NCBI GenBank assembly: GCA_008973525.1
Contig: WACJ01000111.1
Coordinates: forward strand, 682,001 to 746,000
Direction of reading: 5' to 3'
Source of the DNA: Stenopsyche tienmushanensis
Taxonomy: Eukaryota; Arthropoda; Insecta; Trichoptera; Stenopsychidae
DNA: 64,000 nt
The notes under the pieces were generated by a model, which was given only the letters and a program-made list of their open reading frames with translations, was not told the DNA's origin and searched no databases. The position numbers and the translations under genes are program-made. Below, one piece after another: positions 23,614 to 35,418 of the stretch (the first letter of the stretch is position 1; every line of letters begins with the position of its first letter).

Positions 23614-24765
23614 TTTTTTTTCCTGTGGGCGCGGAATCTTCCAAAGACTGAGTGTGAGATTCACGCTGGTATTTATACAACTTCCATAAGGGATATTGGC
23701 CAGTCGTGCCTGCTCACTAAACCGCCCCCTTTGGTCTCCTCTGTCCCCCTGGTATTGTTTATCACATTGCTTCAAGGGTGACAGGTAGTCTAGCCGTTTG
23801 ATGGCCCTATTCTATTGTTGAAGAGGCGCTCTGCGCCTCTCTCTTTCACTGTCTTCTTTGGCGCTCATGATGTATTCTACGTAGTCGCGCCAAAGGTCCC
23901 AGTTCTTCTTACTTTCCATCATGCTGTGGACCATGTTGTCGATATTTAGCTCGGCCACCCCGAGTGCTTGTTTCAGCAGATGGTGTGCTCTGCGTCGTCG
24001 ACCTCCGCTTGGCAGTGTTGGCACGTAGCGGATGGTTCTTTGCCAATCCGCTTCAGGTACGCACCAAAGCATCCGTGCCCAGTGAGCGCCTGCGTCAAGC
24101 GGTAGGTTGTTTCACCGTGTTCCCGGGCCCTCCACCGACTTATGACCGGGATAAGTCGATGGGTCCATCTTCCCTTGTTGGACTGATCCCATCTCCGTTG
24201 CCAGGCTTCCCTCAGTTTCTGGTCATGTTCGTTGCGATTTTTAGGATCTTCGTAGTCCAAGGCCCTCTTCTTTGCCTGGAGGTCAAGCGGGGGTATTCCA
24301 GCAATCACCAGCACCGCGTCTTCAGACACTGTCCTGTACGCTGCGGTGACTCGGAGCGCTCCCTGTCGCTGGACTCTGGCGAGCTTCTTTCTGTTGATGT
24401 CACGTTTGAGCGACTCATGCCATATCGGGGCTCCGTACAGAAGGATCGAGTGTATTACCTCGTTTATGGTACGTCTTCTGCACGGCTTTGGCCCTCCAAT
24501 GTTGGGCATGAGCCGTCCAAGCTCACCTGCCACCTTCTGTGCCTTCTGTGCAGCTTCTTCTATGTGTTTGCTAAAGGTCAGCTTGTTATCCATGAGGATC
24601 CCGAGGTATCTCAACGTTTTGCTGTATTCCACCTCGTGTCCTCCAATAACAAGCTGCTCGACCCTCGGTCTTCTCCGTCTGCTGCATATCATTGCCTCAG
24701 TTTTCTCGATCGCCAACTGCAGGTGATTTTCCCGCATCTACGCTCGAATTCTGGCGAGGGCTTAA
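23614..24765 (-). mobile_element. R1-clade non-LTR retrotransposon, 5'-truncated, with target duplication
   Basis: A run of T at 23614-23621 is the poly(A) tail on the minus strand. Next come a short 3' UTR and the C-terminal part of ORF2. Flanking 12-bp duplications define the insertion precisely. The element begins inside the reverse transcriptase, just after the active-site region, so about two thirds of the full element was never copied. This is the usual outcome of incomplete target-primed reverse transcription. The sequence is related to, but clearly diverged from, the R1 element at 40.2 kb. Confidence 0.9.
23812..24765 (-). pseudogene. R1 ORF2 C-terminus, broken
   Basis: The frame from 24737 reads LQLAIEKTEAMICSRRRR, then LRYLGILMDNKLTF, MPNIGGPKPCRRR, SILLYGAPIW, AYRTVSEDAVLVIAGIPPLD and ends in the Cys-His block CQHCQAEVDDAEHTIC. 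The same order is seen in the intact ORF2 at 41.4-44.4 kb. A TAG replaces the tryptophan codon expected just before the first methionine. A frameshift at about 23980-24070 moves the last 60 residues, ending SERERRRAPLQQ, to another frame. The plus-strand frames across this region are shadows. Confidence 0.9.
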
Positions 24766-24777
24766 AAGAAGAGTACC
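24766..24777. repeat. Target-site duplication of the R1 fragment, right copy
   Basis: Exact copy of 23602-23613. The next 60 bases contain a second GAAGAGTACCTTAGGAA about 31 bases on, a small local duplication in the target DNA. Confidence 0.8.
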
Positions 24778-24865
24778 TTAGGAAAAGTACCCTCTGAAGA
24801 AGAGTACCTTAGGAAGTGTGTACCGCAAGGGCTACCGATATTTTCAAGCAATTTCCAAAAACGAA

Positions 24866-25015
24866 ATATTAATGATCCTGAATTAGAACTTTAATTAAAT
24901 CAAATCCCCATTGATCAATGGATGAATTATGATAGAAACTCTCATCTCCATCATCAACCTTGGATTAACACTTTAGAAAGCTATTTTATGTGTTTGGTGG
25001 AATACGACTGAATTT
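24866..25015 (+). pseudogene. Mariner-B relic with internal deletion
   Basis: The bases around 24915-24955 (AATTATGATAGAAACTCTCA) match 13318-13337 in the mariner-B remnant. About 35 bases later the plus strand carries TTTTATGTGTTTGGTGGAAT, the VLLCVWWN block also present in the mariner-B copy at 4.27 kb. The part between is largely missing and there are no terminal repeats. Confidence 0.6.
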
Positions 25016-26702
25016 ATTTACTCTCTCTACTCTTCTCGCTCCGTGTCCTGCTTCACTTTATCAGACCAATATGGTGCATCCATTTAACGTCTCGCAAAAC
25101 AAATTCCACATACGAACAATGATCATTCTAATGTCAAAACCTTTTCGGATATTTGCCCAATAACTTACCAAAGTTTTATCGCAATCGAATGAACGGTATA
25201 AGAATGTATACCTAGCAAACTCTTCGTTCCGCGACACACATTCATTTTTATATATATTGATAGAAGATGAACTTCTCAAATCAGGTGATATAATAACTGT
25301 GGAATTTTATTAAACGAAAATTATACATGCTCAAACAAAAACTGTATATAAAACGACTGGGTTTTCTCAAAATAAGAGGCATTATTTTTACACACTTGTG
25401 AAAAAATAACTTAACTGAGAAATTCTACCGCATTATCTATATTTGCAAGATTTACCACATTGCAATTAAAACCTATTTCGATTTTTAGAGTATTCATAAA
25501 AAGACAAAAAATAAAAAAAAAAACCTATCTAGAAACCATCTATTTTCCCTAAGAAGGGGCAATTATATTTAAATTAATTTATGCTCTTTCGGTATAACCT
25601 AATAATAAGAACACATCCCTTAGAATGTAAGCATTAGTTTGTATTATATGTCCCATCTTGATCATGTGATATTGGACAATCAGATTTATTTGAAAAGGTG
25701 TTGAACGAAAGTGGGCAGATTATGTGACTAGGCGAATGGATGCATCAACTAGGCAATTTTCATCATAACTGGTAGCTATGTGTGGGACTAAGTGAATAGC
25801 TTCAATTCAATTGGGTATCATTTCAGCAAAGGAATGAATGGAAGCGAGCTGGAGAAGTCTTTGTCCTTTGGTCCACTAACAACGGTGTCATAATTCCATG
25901 CCTTTGCATTGTTTAGATCGTGACCTATATCCCTTTTCACTATTTCGTTCATCCAACGGTTAAATACCACTGGGTGCATATTTTTTACACCTTAGCATCT
26001 ATCTGCATTACAGACACTAAATGGAGCAATAGATTTCATAGCGATCGATAAGTGTTTGATTGCCGAGCCCACCAAAGCGTGCAGAATTGCATGAGCGCGT
26101 TGTCCCTCGGCATAATGACATAATGTACAACTGCACCACGAGCTACTTCGGCACCGGCCCCAATGCACACCAGCTGCAGCAGTTTCAAGGTCCCGAAGTC
26201 AACGATTTTCCTATCAAAACAAACAATAAAACCCAACACGGCCACGAATGAACTTTGTTTTGCATTCGATTTGCAACCGAAACGCATTTAGATAATGCCG
26301 ATATTACGGCGGTTATTATATGTCTAACAGTTACGTCAGCCCTCTGACTGAACTCTTTGTTGTGCGACTGCAATTATAAGACGGGATGCAAATGATCTTC
26401 TTTGACGAAGCGATGGTGTGGCAATAATGGCGCGTTCTGTGCAGAAGCTTCAGGGTCAAGCGTAGAGTAAGAGGAAACCATCGACACTGACGAAAGAGAT
26501 CTTCGAACGTGATCTGATAAACTTAACACTTTGACAACCGGGGGCACTATTTTGAAATCTTCCGAGTCTTGTGCCAATAAATCGCAGATTGGGGATTTTC
26601 GGAATGTTCGTACTTTATCCCACCGTTTTGAAGTTATCATATATGCGAATTACAAAATGATACATCTTCATACAAACAAATTTTTATTAATAGATTAAGA
26701 GC
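25016..26702. other. AT-rich DNA with a GC-richer block, no gene recognised
   Basis: 26040-26640 is visibly less AT-rich, with several overlapping open frames on both strands and no domain in any of them. It is a reasonable candidate for conserved non-coding DNA, but the sequence alone does not show it. Confidence 0.4.
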
Positions 26703-27064
26703 TGGCAGCATAAATAGAAGATCTAACACTTGTGAATAGTATAATAATAGTTTTCTGGCGTGTTTCTGGACTATAATTATGACAGTCTGGCGACTGAGTG
26801 GCATTGGATTTAGGAGAATAAGAGGTTGCCAGACTATTACAAGCTTATTAAGATAGTACCAGACTTTTTCAAACTTGCTGAAACTAACCAGAAAATGATA
26901 TCAATTTTAAAAACTTTTTAAATTTCACTAGATTTTAACCCCCTCCCCTCCCAAACCCAACGGCACTCAGCCGCCAGACTGTCATAATGATAATCTGGAA
27001 ACACGCCAGAACACAACTATTAAATTATTCACATGTATTAGATGACCTTCAATTTATGCTACCA
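26703..27064. mobile_element. Foldback-type element, long imperfect inverted repeat
   Basis: The left arm (about 26703-26817) starts TGGCAGCATAAATAGAAG and the right arm (about 26945-27064) read in reverse complement starts TGGTAGCATAAATTGAAG. Blocks such as TTCTGGCGTGTTTC, ATTATGACAGTCTGGCG and CTGAGTG occur in both arms, with scattered substitutions and small indels. The roughly 130-base centre carries further CCAGACT motifs. No open frame. The target duplication is unclear. It is a decayed foldback MITE or a similar palindromic element. Confidence 0.75.
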
Positions 27065-27100
27065 AATTCAACAATAGCATTTCATATTTTTACTCAACCA

Positions 27101-27654
27101 TTAATCTTTTGAAAAGTGAGCAAATTTAAAATCGATGAAGTCGTAGATGCCATAATCGCTTTACGCTGATTACTTTCTGTCAGCTCCTATCAGCGTAAGA
27201 CAATCTTCAATTCGAGGCAGTCAATTGTAAATAAGCGCTGTTGATAGCATACAAGACCACATCATTTCTTTACATAAACAATACACAAGAAATCGATTCA
27301 TTTGCTCCTGCTTTAGAAGGAAATAATAATCGCACAAAGACTTATTCAACAAGCAGCGACGAACAGGAAGCAATTAAATAAATAAACACTGTCGATAGCA
27401 CACAATATTCGGTCATTTCTTTGCGTAAACAAATAACATACTTGAAATCGAAATCATTATTAGTCGACAAATTTGGGCTAACGATCTATACAATCGTGTG
27501 ATGTATGCGGGGAAACTCTCGGTCTCTGTCTATCGAACTGCGCTACGTTCTCTCTCTGTCTCTGTCTATCTCTGAGCTCAATGTACAAGAGTGCTCTTTC
27601 TGAATAGTGAAGGGAGGGTCTCAGACCCTGGGATAGTACTCCTTTAGGGTTTAA
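27101..27654 (-). mobile_element. TTAA-MITE, type C, complete
   Basis: TTAA is present at both ends (27101-27104 and 27651-27654). On the minus strand it starts TTAAACCCTAAAGGAGTACT and carries the palindrome GGGTCTGAGACCC and the core TATTCAGAAAGAGCACTC. It then has two internal repeat units and the common segment. Type C copies have about 150 bp not seen in A or B, including a TTACGCTGAT / ATCAGCGTAA inverted repeat. They end TTAATCTTTTGAAAAGTGAG. Confidence 0.9.
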
Positions 27655-29338
27655 TTGTCAAGTTATTGTAAGAAATAACGTACAATATAGCTTTAGAATA
27701 AAAATTGAATAATCAATCATATATTTTGGTTTTTATTTATATCATAAACACGATACAAATATAACAAACAGGAAATCGTTGTGGCAGTTTTTACTTAATT
27801 TACAAATAAATCAACCAAGTTTATCCTTTTTTTTTACAGATAATAGCTTTCTCTTATATACTTTTTCTGAATTTGAAGAAATTTTTAAACTGGGTAAAAG
27901 TTTCCCTGCTAATAGAAACTAGATCCCATTTCGAATTCCATAGATATAAAATAGCTAAATCAGTTGGTTGACATGCATCACATGCATTCAACATAGAATT
28001 GCAAGGAAGACTTTCTTGAGGTCTAGAGCTATTATATGTTCACAAGCTGAGAATTTAGGAAAATATATCATACAAATATGAACGATGTGATTAAACGACG
28101 ACCATTGAAATGATGAAACATGATTTAGTTTCTGGTTAATTAAGCTTTTCTAATCGATTATAGGATATTTGATCTAATTTCTAACGATATTGCGCGAATT
28201 TATTTCAATAAATCGTTTACGTCAATAAATTCAAAGAGTTATTGTTTTTAGCCCGGCTCTTAAAGTGTTAATGTTTTAATAGCTACCAACCCAGTTTCGA
28301 ATGAATATTATAAATCTGCAAATCATGATTAACTAAATAGGCTAGAATAACTCATTACTGAATGAGCAATAATCAAATGTTGATTGGACGATAGCCCTGG
28401 TGAACCAATTGTTTCATCATTATCATCAGCTCATGACGAACATGAAGGTCCCTCTCAGCACGCTTTCCATGACTTATACGTCAGAAACTGTCACATGTAT
28501 TAAAGAATCATCAATGTGGTAATTTTTCCCTATAAAATCCAAAAACATTCAATAAAACCACTTAAATCTGGAATATTTAATCGCAAATCCAGCTCATTTG
28601 TGGCACAACAGTTATACAATATATTGGCGCATTAATGTATATTGTTGACGATTAACAACAATTAAAATCTACATAAACAATTTGTCTAGTTTTAATGCAT
28701 AATAATAAATCCAAGCTTTTATAACCATGCCAATTTGTGCCTTTTATCTATAATTTTCTAATATACTTTCTTTTGCAGCTTTCGTCATGAAATTCAATCA
28801 ATCTTTGTTTTTTTTTGCTTATAGATCATAATTGAAGCTCAACAATACCAAACTTAAATTCAAGTATTTTAACGAATTGCACTCCGTTGTCGCCTCTCAG
28901 GGGACATCTTAGGTTTAGCATATCACTTGGATGTCCCCTCCCGTGGGACATTAAAGTTTATTAGTGATTACTGAGAATCAACTTATTCCAGCACAATTTT
29001 TTGAGAAATGCACGCTTTCCTGAAGTTTTCTGTTGAAATGGCACAAAAAATGTCAGTGGGTTTTACGTTAGATGAGAACGCGAATTTCAAAAGGCGAATC
29101 CACTGTTTCCATTGATTTTTAATTATTAAGCTGTGTATATATTTATTTCAAAATATACTACTATTCTTAAGTATACTAATTCAAATTGGGAATTGGACCG
29201 AAATCACCCAGGTCTTACTATGTATATGAGTATACGGGATACTAAGTATTATTGAAGATTTAATCATAATTATTCTTATCTACAGCTATTCGTCCATGGC
29301 ATCCATAAAGCTTAAATACGTATTATGCATATTAAATA
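27655..29338. other. AT-rich DNA, no gene recognised
   Basis: The only structure noted is a hairpin at 28899-28939 with arms AGGGGACATC and GATGTCCCCT. No long frame and no known repeat. Confidence 0.4.
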
Positions 29339-29339
29339 G

Positions 29340-30175
29340 TTCTTTAATTAAAGAATTAAAGTTATGCAGTTTCTATTGTGCATGGAGTTCTTTTGTGAAA
29401 TTTATCTACCGTGCAAATCAAGAATTGTAGCAGGTCCAAAGTTCAGATTTTATACCTATTTCCTTACAATAAAAATAGTTTTGATTTCAAATGTGGTTAC
29501 AAACAGGAAGTAGCTTCACATGTGTGATGGTTAAAACCTTTTGAAGAAATTAGTTTAGCGCGTAAATCAAGAATTGCAACAAGTCCAAAGTTCACGATTG
29601 TATGTTTGTATTTTTACACATACAAATAACTGGTTAAATTGTGGAGATAATCAAAAAATAGCTTCTCATTTTAACTGCGTATATCAAAATCAAGGCAATC
29701 CTTTAAGTCGTCTATTATAGAATATGTTAAACGCGCAAATCAAATACTGCAACGGATCCAAAGTTCAATATTTTATATATATTTTTATAACAATAAACAA
29801 CTAGTATCAGTTTTAAATTTAAACAACAAACATATTTTCACTTGAAATCGCGCAAAATAAAATATTCCTTCAAAAAATCTGTGGTGAAGTTGAATTATTG
29901 CGCAAATCGAGAATTGCAAAAGGTTAAAAGTTCAAAATTATATGCTCAGTTTTCACAATGAAAAGTTATTTTAAATTCAAATGGCAAAACACAGGAAGTA
30001 GCTTTTCATTTGCAATTTGCAGAAATGAAAGCATTATTTCAAATTTTCTTTTAAGAAATGTATTTAACGCGTAAATCAAGAATTGCAACATGTCCAATGT
30101 TCATGTACATTTTTTGTATAATGGAAAACAATGAGTTTCAATTCAAATCCAAAACATTCCTTAAAATCCCGTATT
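29340..30175 (+). repeat. Degenerate satellite, period about 168 bp
   Basis: The phrase CGCGCAAATCAAGAATTGCA, followed by GGTCCAAAGTTCA, recurs in diverged form near 29413, 29560, 29731, 29900 and 30068, so the spacing is about 146 to 171 bases. Between them an ACAGGAAGTAGCTTCTCATT block recurs in most units. Units have drifted strongly, which suggests an old tandem array. The array is interrupted by the minisatellite at 30176, and one further unit-like copy lies at about 30880-31090. Confidence 0.75.
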
Positions 30176-30433
30176 CCGTGGCTCGCACGATCACTAGACT
30201 GGGCACCACTGGATTTCTTTGCCTGAAGACGTGCCCTACTCCCTGGCTCACGCGGTCTCCAGACCTGACACCACTGGATTTCTTTGTCTGGGGAGGTGCC
30301 CTATCTCGTAGCTCACATAGTCTCCCGACCTGACACCACTGGATTTTTTGTCCGAGGGCGTGCCCTATTCCGTGGCTCGCACTGTCTCCAGACCTGACAC
30401 CACTGGATTTCTTTGCCTGAGGACGTACCATAT
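30176..30433 (+). repeat. Minisatellite of four 64/65-bp units built from transposase sequence
   Basis: Four units start at 30176, 30241, 30306 and 30370, with the shared block CCAGACCTGACACCACTGGA. In one frame each encodes a version of SPDLTPLDFFVWG, the motif around the last catalytic acidic residue of mariner-like transposases (usually WPARSPDLTPLDFFLWG). Because two units are 65 and two are 64 bp, the frame is not kept across the array, so it is not a repeated protein domain. It is much more GC-rich than the DNA around it. Confidence 0.85.
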
Positions 30434-30879
30434 AGTTGAAATAAGAAAAAGGTGTAGTGTGTGCATATAAAGCAGAGGTGGCGAATTTGAACAAATTTTG
30501 TAAATAAATTTAGTAAAAAAATTTTGAACATAAAAAATATTGTCTTAAATGTGACCCAGGCAAACTAGTAACTCTTCAAGTTTAACGACTTATCGAATTA
30601 TTTATATGACATGTAGCATATCATTGGAAAGGGTATAAACTAGAGATATTTTTAAAACTAAATTAAATTCAAATTAAATGTTAGTTTTTTGCTTAGAGAA
30701 TTTAGAAGTTGACATTTCTCATTCGTTCGCACATTTTTGTGACTTTGGAAGCTCAAAAATAATATTCTTTAAATTAATTGCATAAAATAATTATTTATTT
30801 AGATCGAAAATACATTGCAAAATATAAAAACACTTATTTTTAATAAAATATATCATGTAACAATACTTTAAAAACAGAA
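30434..30879. other. AT-rich DNA, no gene recognised
   Basis: Nothing to report beyond simple A/T richness. Confidence 0.4.
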
Positions 30880-31090
30880 CATTCTCTTCTAAATATATTT
30901 CGTGCAACTCAATTACAGCACTAATTTAGAATTGCAAATAAGATTAAAGTCCAGGACCTAATATATATATATTACAATAAAATACTACTTGCTTCGTAAC
31001 AGGAAGTAGCTTCTCATTTTTAATTGCGATAATCAAATTCATAACAAACATTTTTTCCCATTAAATTATTTAATTTAACCGCAAAATTCT
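30880..31090 (+). repeat. Isolated unit of the 168-bp satellite
   Basis: Contains TAGAATTGCAAATAAGATTA followed by AAAGTCCAGGACC, then AACAGGAAGTAGCTTCTCAT in the expected order and spacing, so it is an outlying or separated unit of the satellite at 29.3-30.2 kb. Confidence 0.6.
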
Positions 31091-34000
31091 AGTACACACT
31101 TTCTTATCCTACTACAATCTAATGTTTATTTAAGTCCTAACCGCATATAATTGAAGGATTAATGCGTCGGAAATTAAAAGAAAGTCATGTCAAATCCGTC
31201 TAAATTCATATTCTGAGCATAGTTGATACATACAATCTAATGTAATCCAGATTGTACTGAATAAGATTACATCAGTGATATTTTCAATCGATCATTATCA
31301 ATCGATCATACAATATGTGGGCTTTGTTCTTGATGTTGTTGGAGTGGAAGCCGACGACCGATATCTCTGAAATTCTCATACAATTTATTTTATCAATATA
31401 ATTATTGGAAAAATTTTGACATGTTAATTCAATTCTATTGATTTTGTAGTACGCAAAATAATTTTGAATTCAATTTCTATTGTTATTTGGCTAGATAATA
31501 CTACTTAAAACATAATATACGGTGCGTCAACGGAAATATATCAAAATGTGATGTGTTTGTTGTCTATAGCAATATATTGTGTTGATACTGATGAATTTCC
31601 GCAATACGCAAAATCATTCAAAATTAATATCATAAGTCAGTATTGAACTGGTTCATATTTATCTTAATGGTTTCAACCTCTTCATTGACCCGTCCTTTCG
31701 TATAATTGAATTATTTTGAAGCATTCGATTGAATGCTAAATACTCGATATGACCAATTTCATAAAAACAATCGCTATAAATCATTGTCAAATAGTGAATC
31801 AAAATGTAAGTAAGTAAACGTATTTTTTAATGATATCAAAAATGTATGTAATTGAACAATTGTATTTAGAAACAGCGGTTGGTTATGAGAAAGCAAGGAC
31901 TCTTTTGGGTCATGCTTTTGGCAAATAAATTACATTATAATTAACATCTCAAATCAAAAAAATAACTACATATATTCTTAGTACCTTAAAAACCTAACTT
32001 TAGGCTTTTAAATATCATTCATTTATGCATCAAAACTAAATTTGATAATAAAAATGTTGAATTACCAAGTATGTTGTGATTGATCACATGTCTTCTTGAT
32101 CCTTATATTCCTGTCATATAAGACTTTCACAGCGAATTCTTAAGAATATGACATTATGAAATCTCCTTGGATAAATTTTGAACAAAGACTTATTAACCAT
32201 AATTGTAATATGTTGGGATTCTTAGCCGATTTCCCCATGTTGCCTTCGTCGCTGCAGTAATTGTCGCTTTGCCGCGTTGTTCAGCTGTACAAATCGCACC
32301 GGGAATTCACTCGGAACAGAGGGCACTCCATAGTAATCGAATAATTGTGTTCATACACCGCATGTCTATATTTTATATTCATGCGTATATGTAAATATTT
32401 AATAAGATAAACAACTTGACCACAAATGCTTAACTTTGTAAAACAAATAAAATGCAAATTTAAAAAAAATATTTTCGAAATAAAACACTTGTTAGCCCGA
32501 TAAACCATATATACAGCTAATATTTATCAAAAGTCTAGTTTAGTGTTAAAAGCTTTCATAAGCAAATTCACTATGGCGAAAAATACGGAATACTAGACTT
32601 TTCTACTATGGTAAAATTCATTTAAGATTGAAAATTAAAACGAATAATGTCTATAGTATTTGATTTACCCTGAACCCTGACATGACCTCCCGACCGCTCT
32701 AATCAATCAGAAAAGAAGCAAGAACGCAATATGTCCAAACATTGATACTGTTATCTGTCTGCGCTATTGCGACTTTTAGTAGATAAGAAGTTTCATACAA
32801 AAATACACAAGCACTGTCTGCGCTAAAGTCAATAAACCATACTAAAATTCATATGGTGAGTATTGTTTGTTATTATATTCTCATTTTGATAAGATTGTTA
32901 AAGACTGTATTTCCATTGCGTCTAATTAAATCAGGAGTCTGCTTCAATTTGATAAAGGCCATTGAGTGACAAACTATGGCGATAAATAATTTACATATCA
33001 TTATGTGTGGTAGATGTGGGTACACTGTCTCTATAAATATTTTGGGTGGCATTCTATAATGCACTTAATTCTTTCCGGTCTAATTCAGGGCCGTAATTTC
33101 GAGGCATTTCGACCGATTGTAAAATTTAAACAATCCGATCAGTCTTTTTCGGATAAATTCGTTTTGTAATGAGAGTTTGTAATCGTTCTATAGACATTTT
33201 CAAGTATGGCGTCCTTTTGCGAGGCTCCCATTCGTCATGTCAGCGGTCTGAAATGCGGACCGTTTGGACACACAGGCCATCGATCACGAAAACCCCCTCA
33301 GAGGTTAACTTACATAGGTGGTTCGCACCGAGTGAGATTGCGAACAAGTCTACGAACAAGCAGCGAACGAACAAATACCAAACAACGTAGCTTCTTGAAA
33401 CTTAAGATTTATATATATGAACACTTTCTATCATAGTATTTTTTTAAAACAACAACCGCCAACGAATACCATTTTTTTTTCTAGTTTTAATTTTACAGAA
33501 TGAAAAAAACTGTGCCTCCTGAACCGTGTCACGATACAAACTCATTGTAGATGGATAAATCTTAAAATTCTAATGACTCTCCGGTTAATTACCAATAAAA
33601 TAAATACATAGCCTTTCATGCAGATAAAGTTCGACGTATCAAAATAAGTGCCAGAATTTTTTTTTATTACTTTGGCAGTCGTATTCTTGTATCACGATAG
33701 AAGCATGCTATAAAAGTTAACAAGCCGTTCGATTTTATGATATCTTTCGATGATGGTAAATCCAATTTGCTAATTTGCACCAATGGCATTAATTTAATTG
33801 ACCAGCTTCGGCGCAATTTATAACAACCGGTTTCAAACACTAAATCCATCCTGTTTTAATTATTCGATCCTTCAAGAAATTTCAAAACACTCAGTAACCA
33901 TATTATAAACAATAGATAAACGACGTTGACAAGCACATGCCAGTTGCAGGAATAATTTATACAAGTTTTATCTCATTATATATTAACGCCAGTATGTGAC

Positions 34001-34692
34001 TATCTTAAGAGTGATATTTATAATATTAATCCCAAATGGGATCGATGGATGTTGAAAGATCCTTATGGAAGTGAAATGTATGATTATAGCGACGAATGAG
34101 AATCATCTCATGTGAATATTACGTGAGGATTGCACCATACATTTAACTAACAAGGCGCGAATGCAACTATAGATTCAAATCTTGACAGTTTTATAACAAC
34201 CAAGATCGTCCTTGCACGTTCCATTCTGGACTTACTTTCAATGAAAATTTTCATCAATTTAGTAAGTCAGGCACATGTTCATAAATTCAATCATCAAATT
34301 ATGATTCAAATGAATTAGAGAATTGAATATCTCGCCTAAAAGTATATAAGCAATTAATGTTGCGATGTTATAATTGTAGCTGTCTAGTTTAGGACAATTT
34401 CCTTTATTAGTACGTTCCCACCAATAGATTATATTTTTAAAACAATAATAGCCAAGATTCTGTTGATCTTTTGCATCAATACTATTTTATTTAAACAGCT
34501 TATTAGCAAAAAAGTTTTTATTATATTTCACATGTGATTAACAAGCCACAAACGGAACACGCATTTTCGCGTATTATATACAAATAAAAATATATCGCAC
34601 ATAAGCAAGGTTGATGAGGCATAATTAATTGCTCTATGCACAATTGTTACAATCACTTTGATAAAAAATAATAAATACAGACATATACAGTA
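31091..34692. other. AT-rich DNA, no gene recognised
   Basis: Short frames at 32281-32508, 32873-33064, 33169-33436 and 33667-33849 have no domain. The block at about 33160-33390 is GC-richer, with two overlapping plus-strand frames, and remains unassigned. Confidence 0.4.
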
Positions 34693-35418
34693 TTAGGTTG
34701 TCCCATAAGTTTCTTTCGCAAATGAACACAGATCTAATCATAGCCATGGTTGAAGAAAACCCACGAGATACTGTTTGCGAAATAGCTAACAAGTTAGAAA
34801 TTCCAAGAACGTCTGTCCATAATCATCTGACAAAATTGGGCTACAGCGTATTTCAACATGCGATCTTCTTCTCCAACGATATAATAGCCAACCTTTTTTG
34901 AAGAGACTTGTCACTGGAGATAAAAGTTGGATACTCTCTGAGAATATCCAACGTAAACGGTCTTGGACCAAGGGTACAGAAGCTTTAACTGTAGCTAAAC
35001 CTGGCCTACATCCTAAAAAAGTTTTGTTATGCATTTGGTGGGACTGGAAAGGGATAGTTTATTATGAGCTACTTCAGCAAGGTGAAACGATCAATTCAAC
35101 AAAATATTGTTTCCAACTAGACAATCTAAAGGATGCATTTGCCAGAAAACGGCCAGAATTAGCGAACAGACGAGGCGTTGTTTTTCATCACGATAACGCC
35201 AGGCCTCATGTGTCTTTGCTCGTCAGAAATAAATTATTATCATTTGACTGGGATGTTTCATCTCATCCTCCATACTCTCCGGATATTGCCTCTTCAGACG
35301 ATTATTTATTTATTTCATTGAAAAATTCTTTATGTGGTAAAAAATTTAATTCAAAAAATGATATAAAAATGTACCTTGATCAATATTTTGCCAACAAACC
35401 TGGGAAATTTTGGCAAGA
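34693..35418 (+). mobile_element. Mariner-A, 3'-truncated copy
   Basis: After a TA comes the inverted repeat TTAGGTTGTCCCATAAGTTT, and almost immediately an ATG at 34722 that starts MNTDLIIAMVEENPRDTV. This is the middle of the mariner DNA-binding region, so the normal 5' UTR and first helix-turn-helix are deleted. The three other catalytic blocks are present: GDKSWILS (first aspartate), HHDNARPHVS (second) and YSPDIASSDDYLF (third, changed from PSDYYLF in the sister copy). A deletion of about 65 bp after TKLGY, compared with the copies at 47 and 56 kb, throws the frame. The element stops near 35418, with no 3' inverted repeat. Confidence 0.85.

Noticed and set aside
23964..24797. 277-codon plus-strand frame
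   Set aside because: It lies antisense to the R1 ORF2 fragment, whose minus-strand translation has all expected motifs.
28899..28939. Hairpin AGGGGACATC / GATGTCCCCT
   Set aside because: A single 10-bp stem with a 21-base loop is expected occasionally by chance; no second copy or flanking feature was seen.
29340..31090. CRISPR-like array
   Set aside because: Units of about 168 bp with drifting sequence and no unique spacers, in insect-type DNA, are a satellite and not CRISPR.
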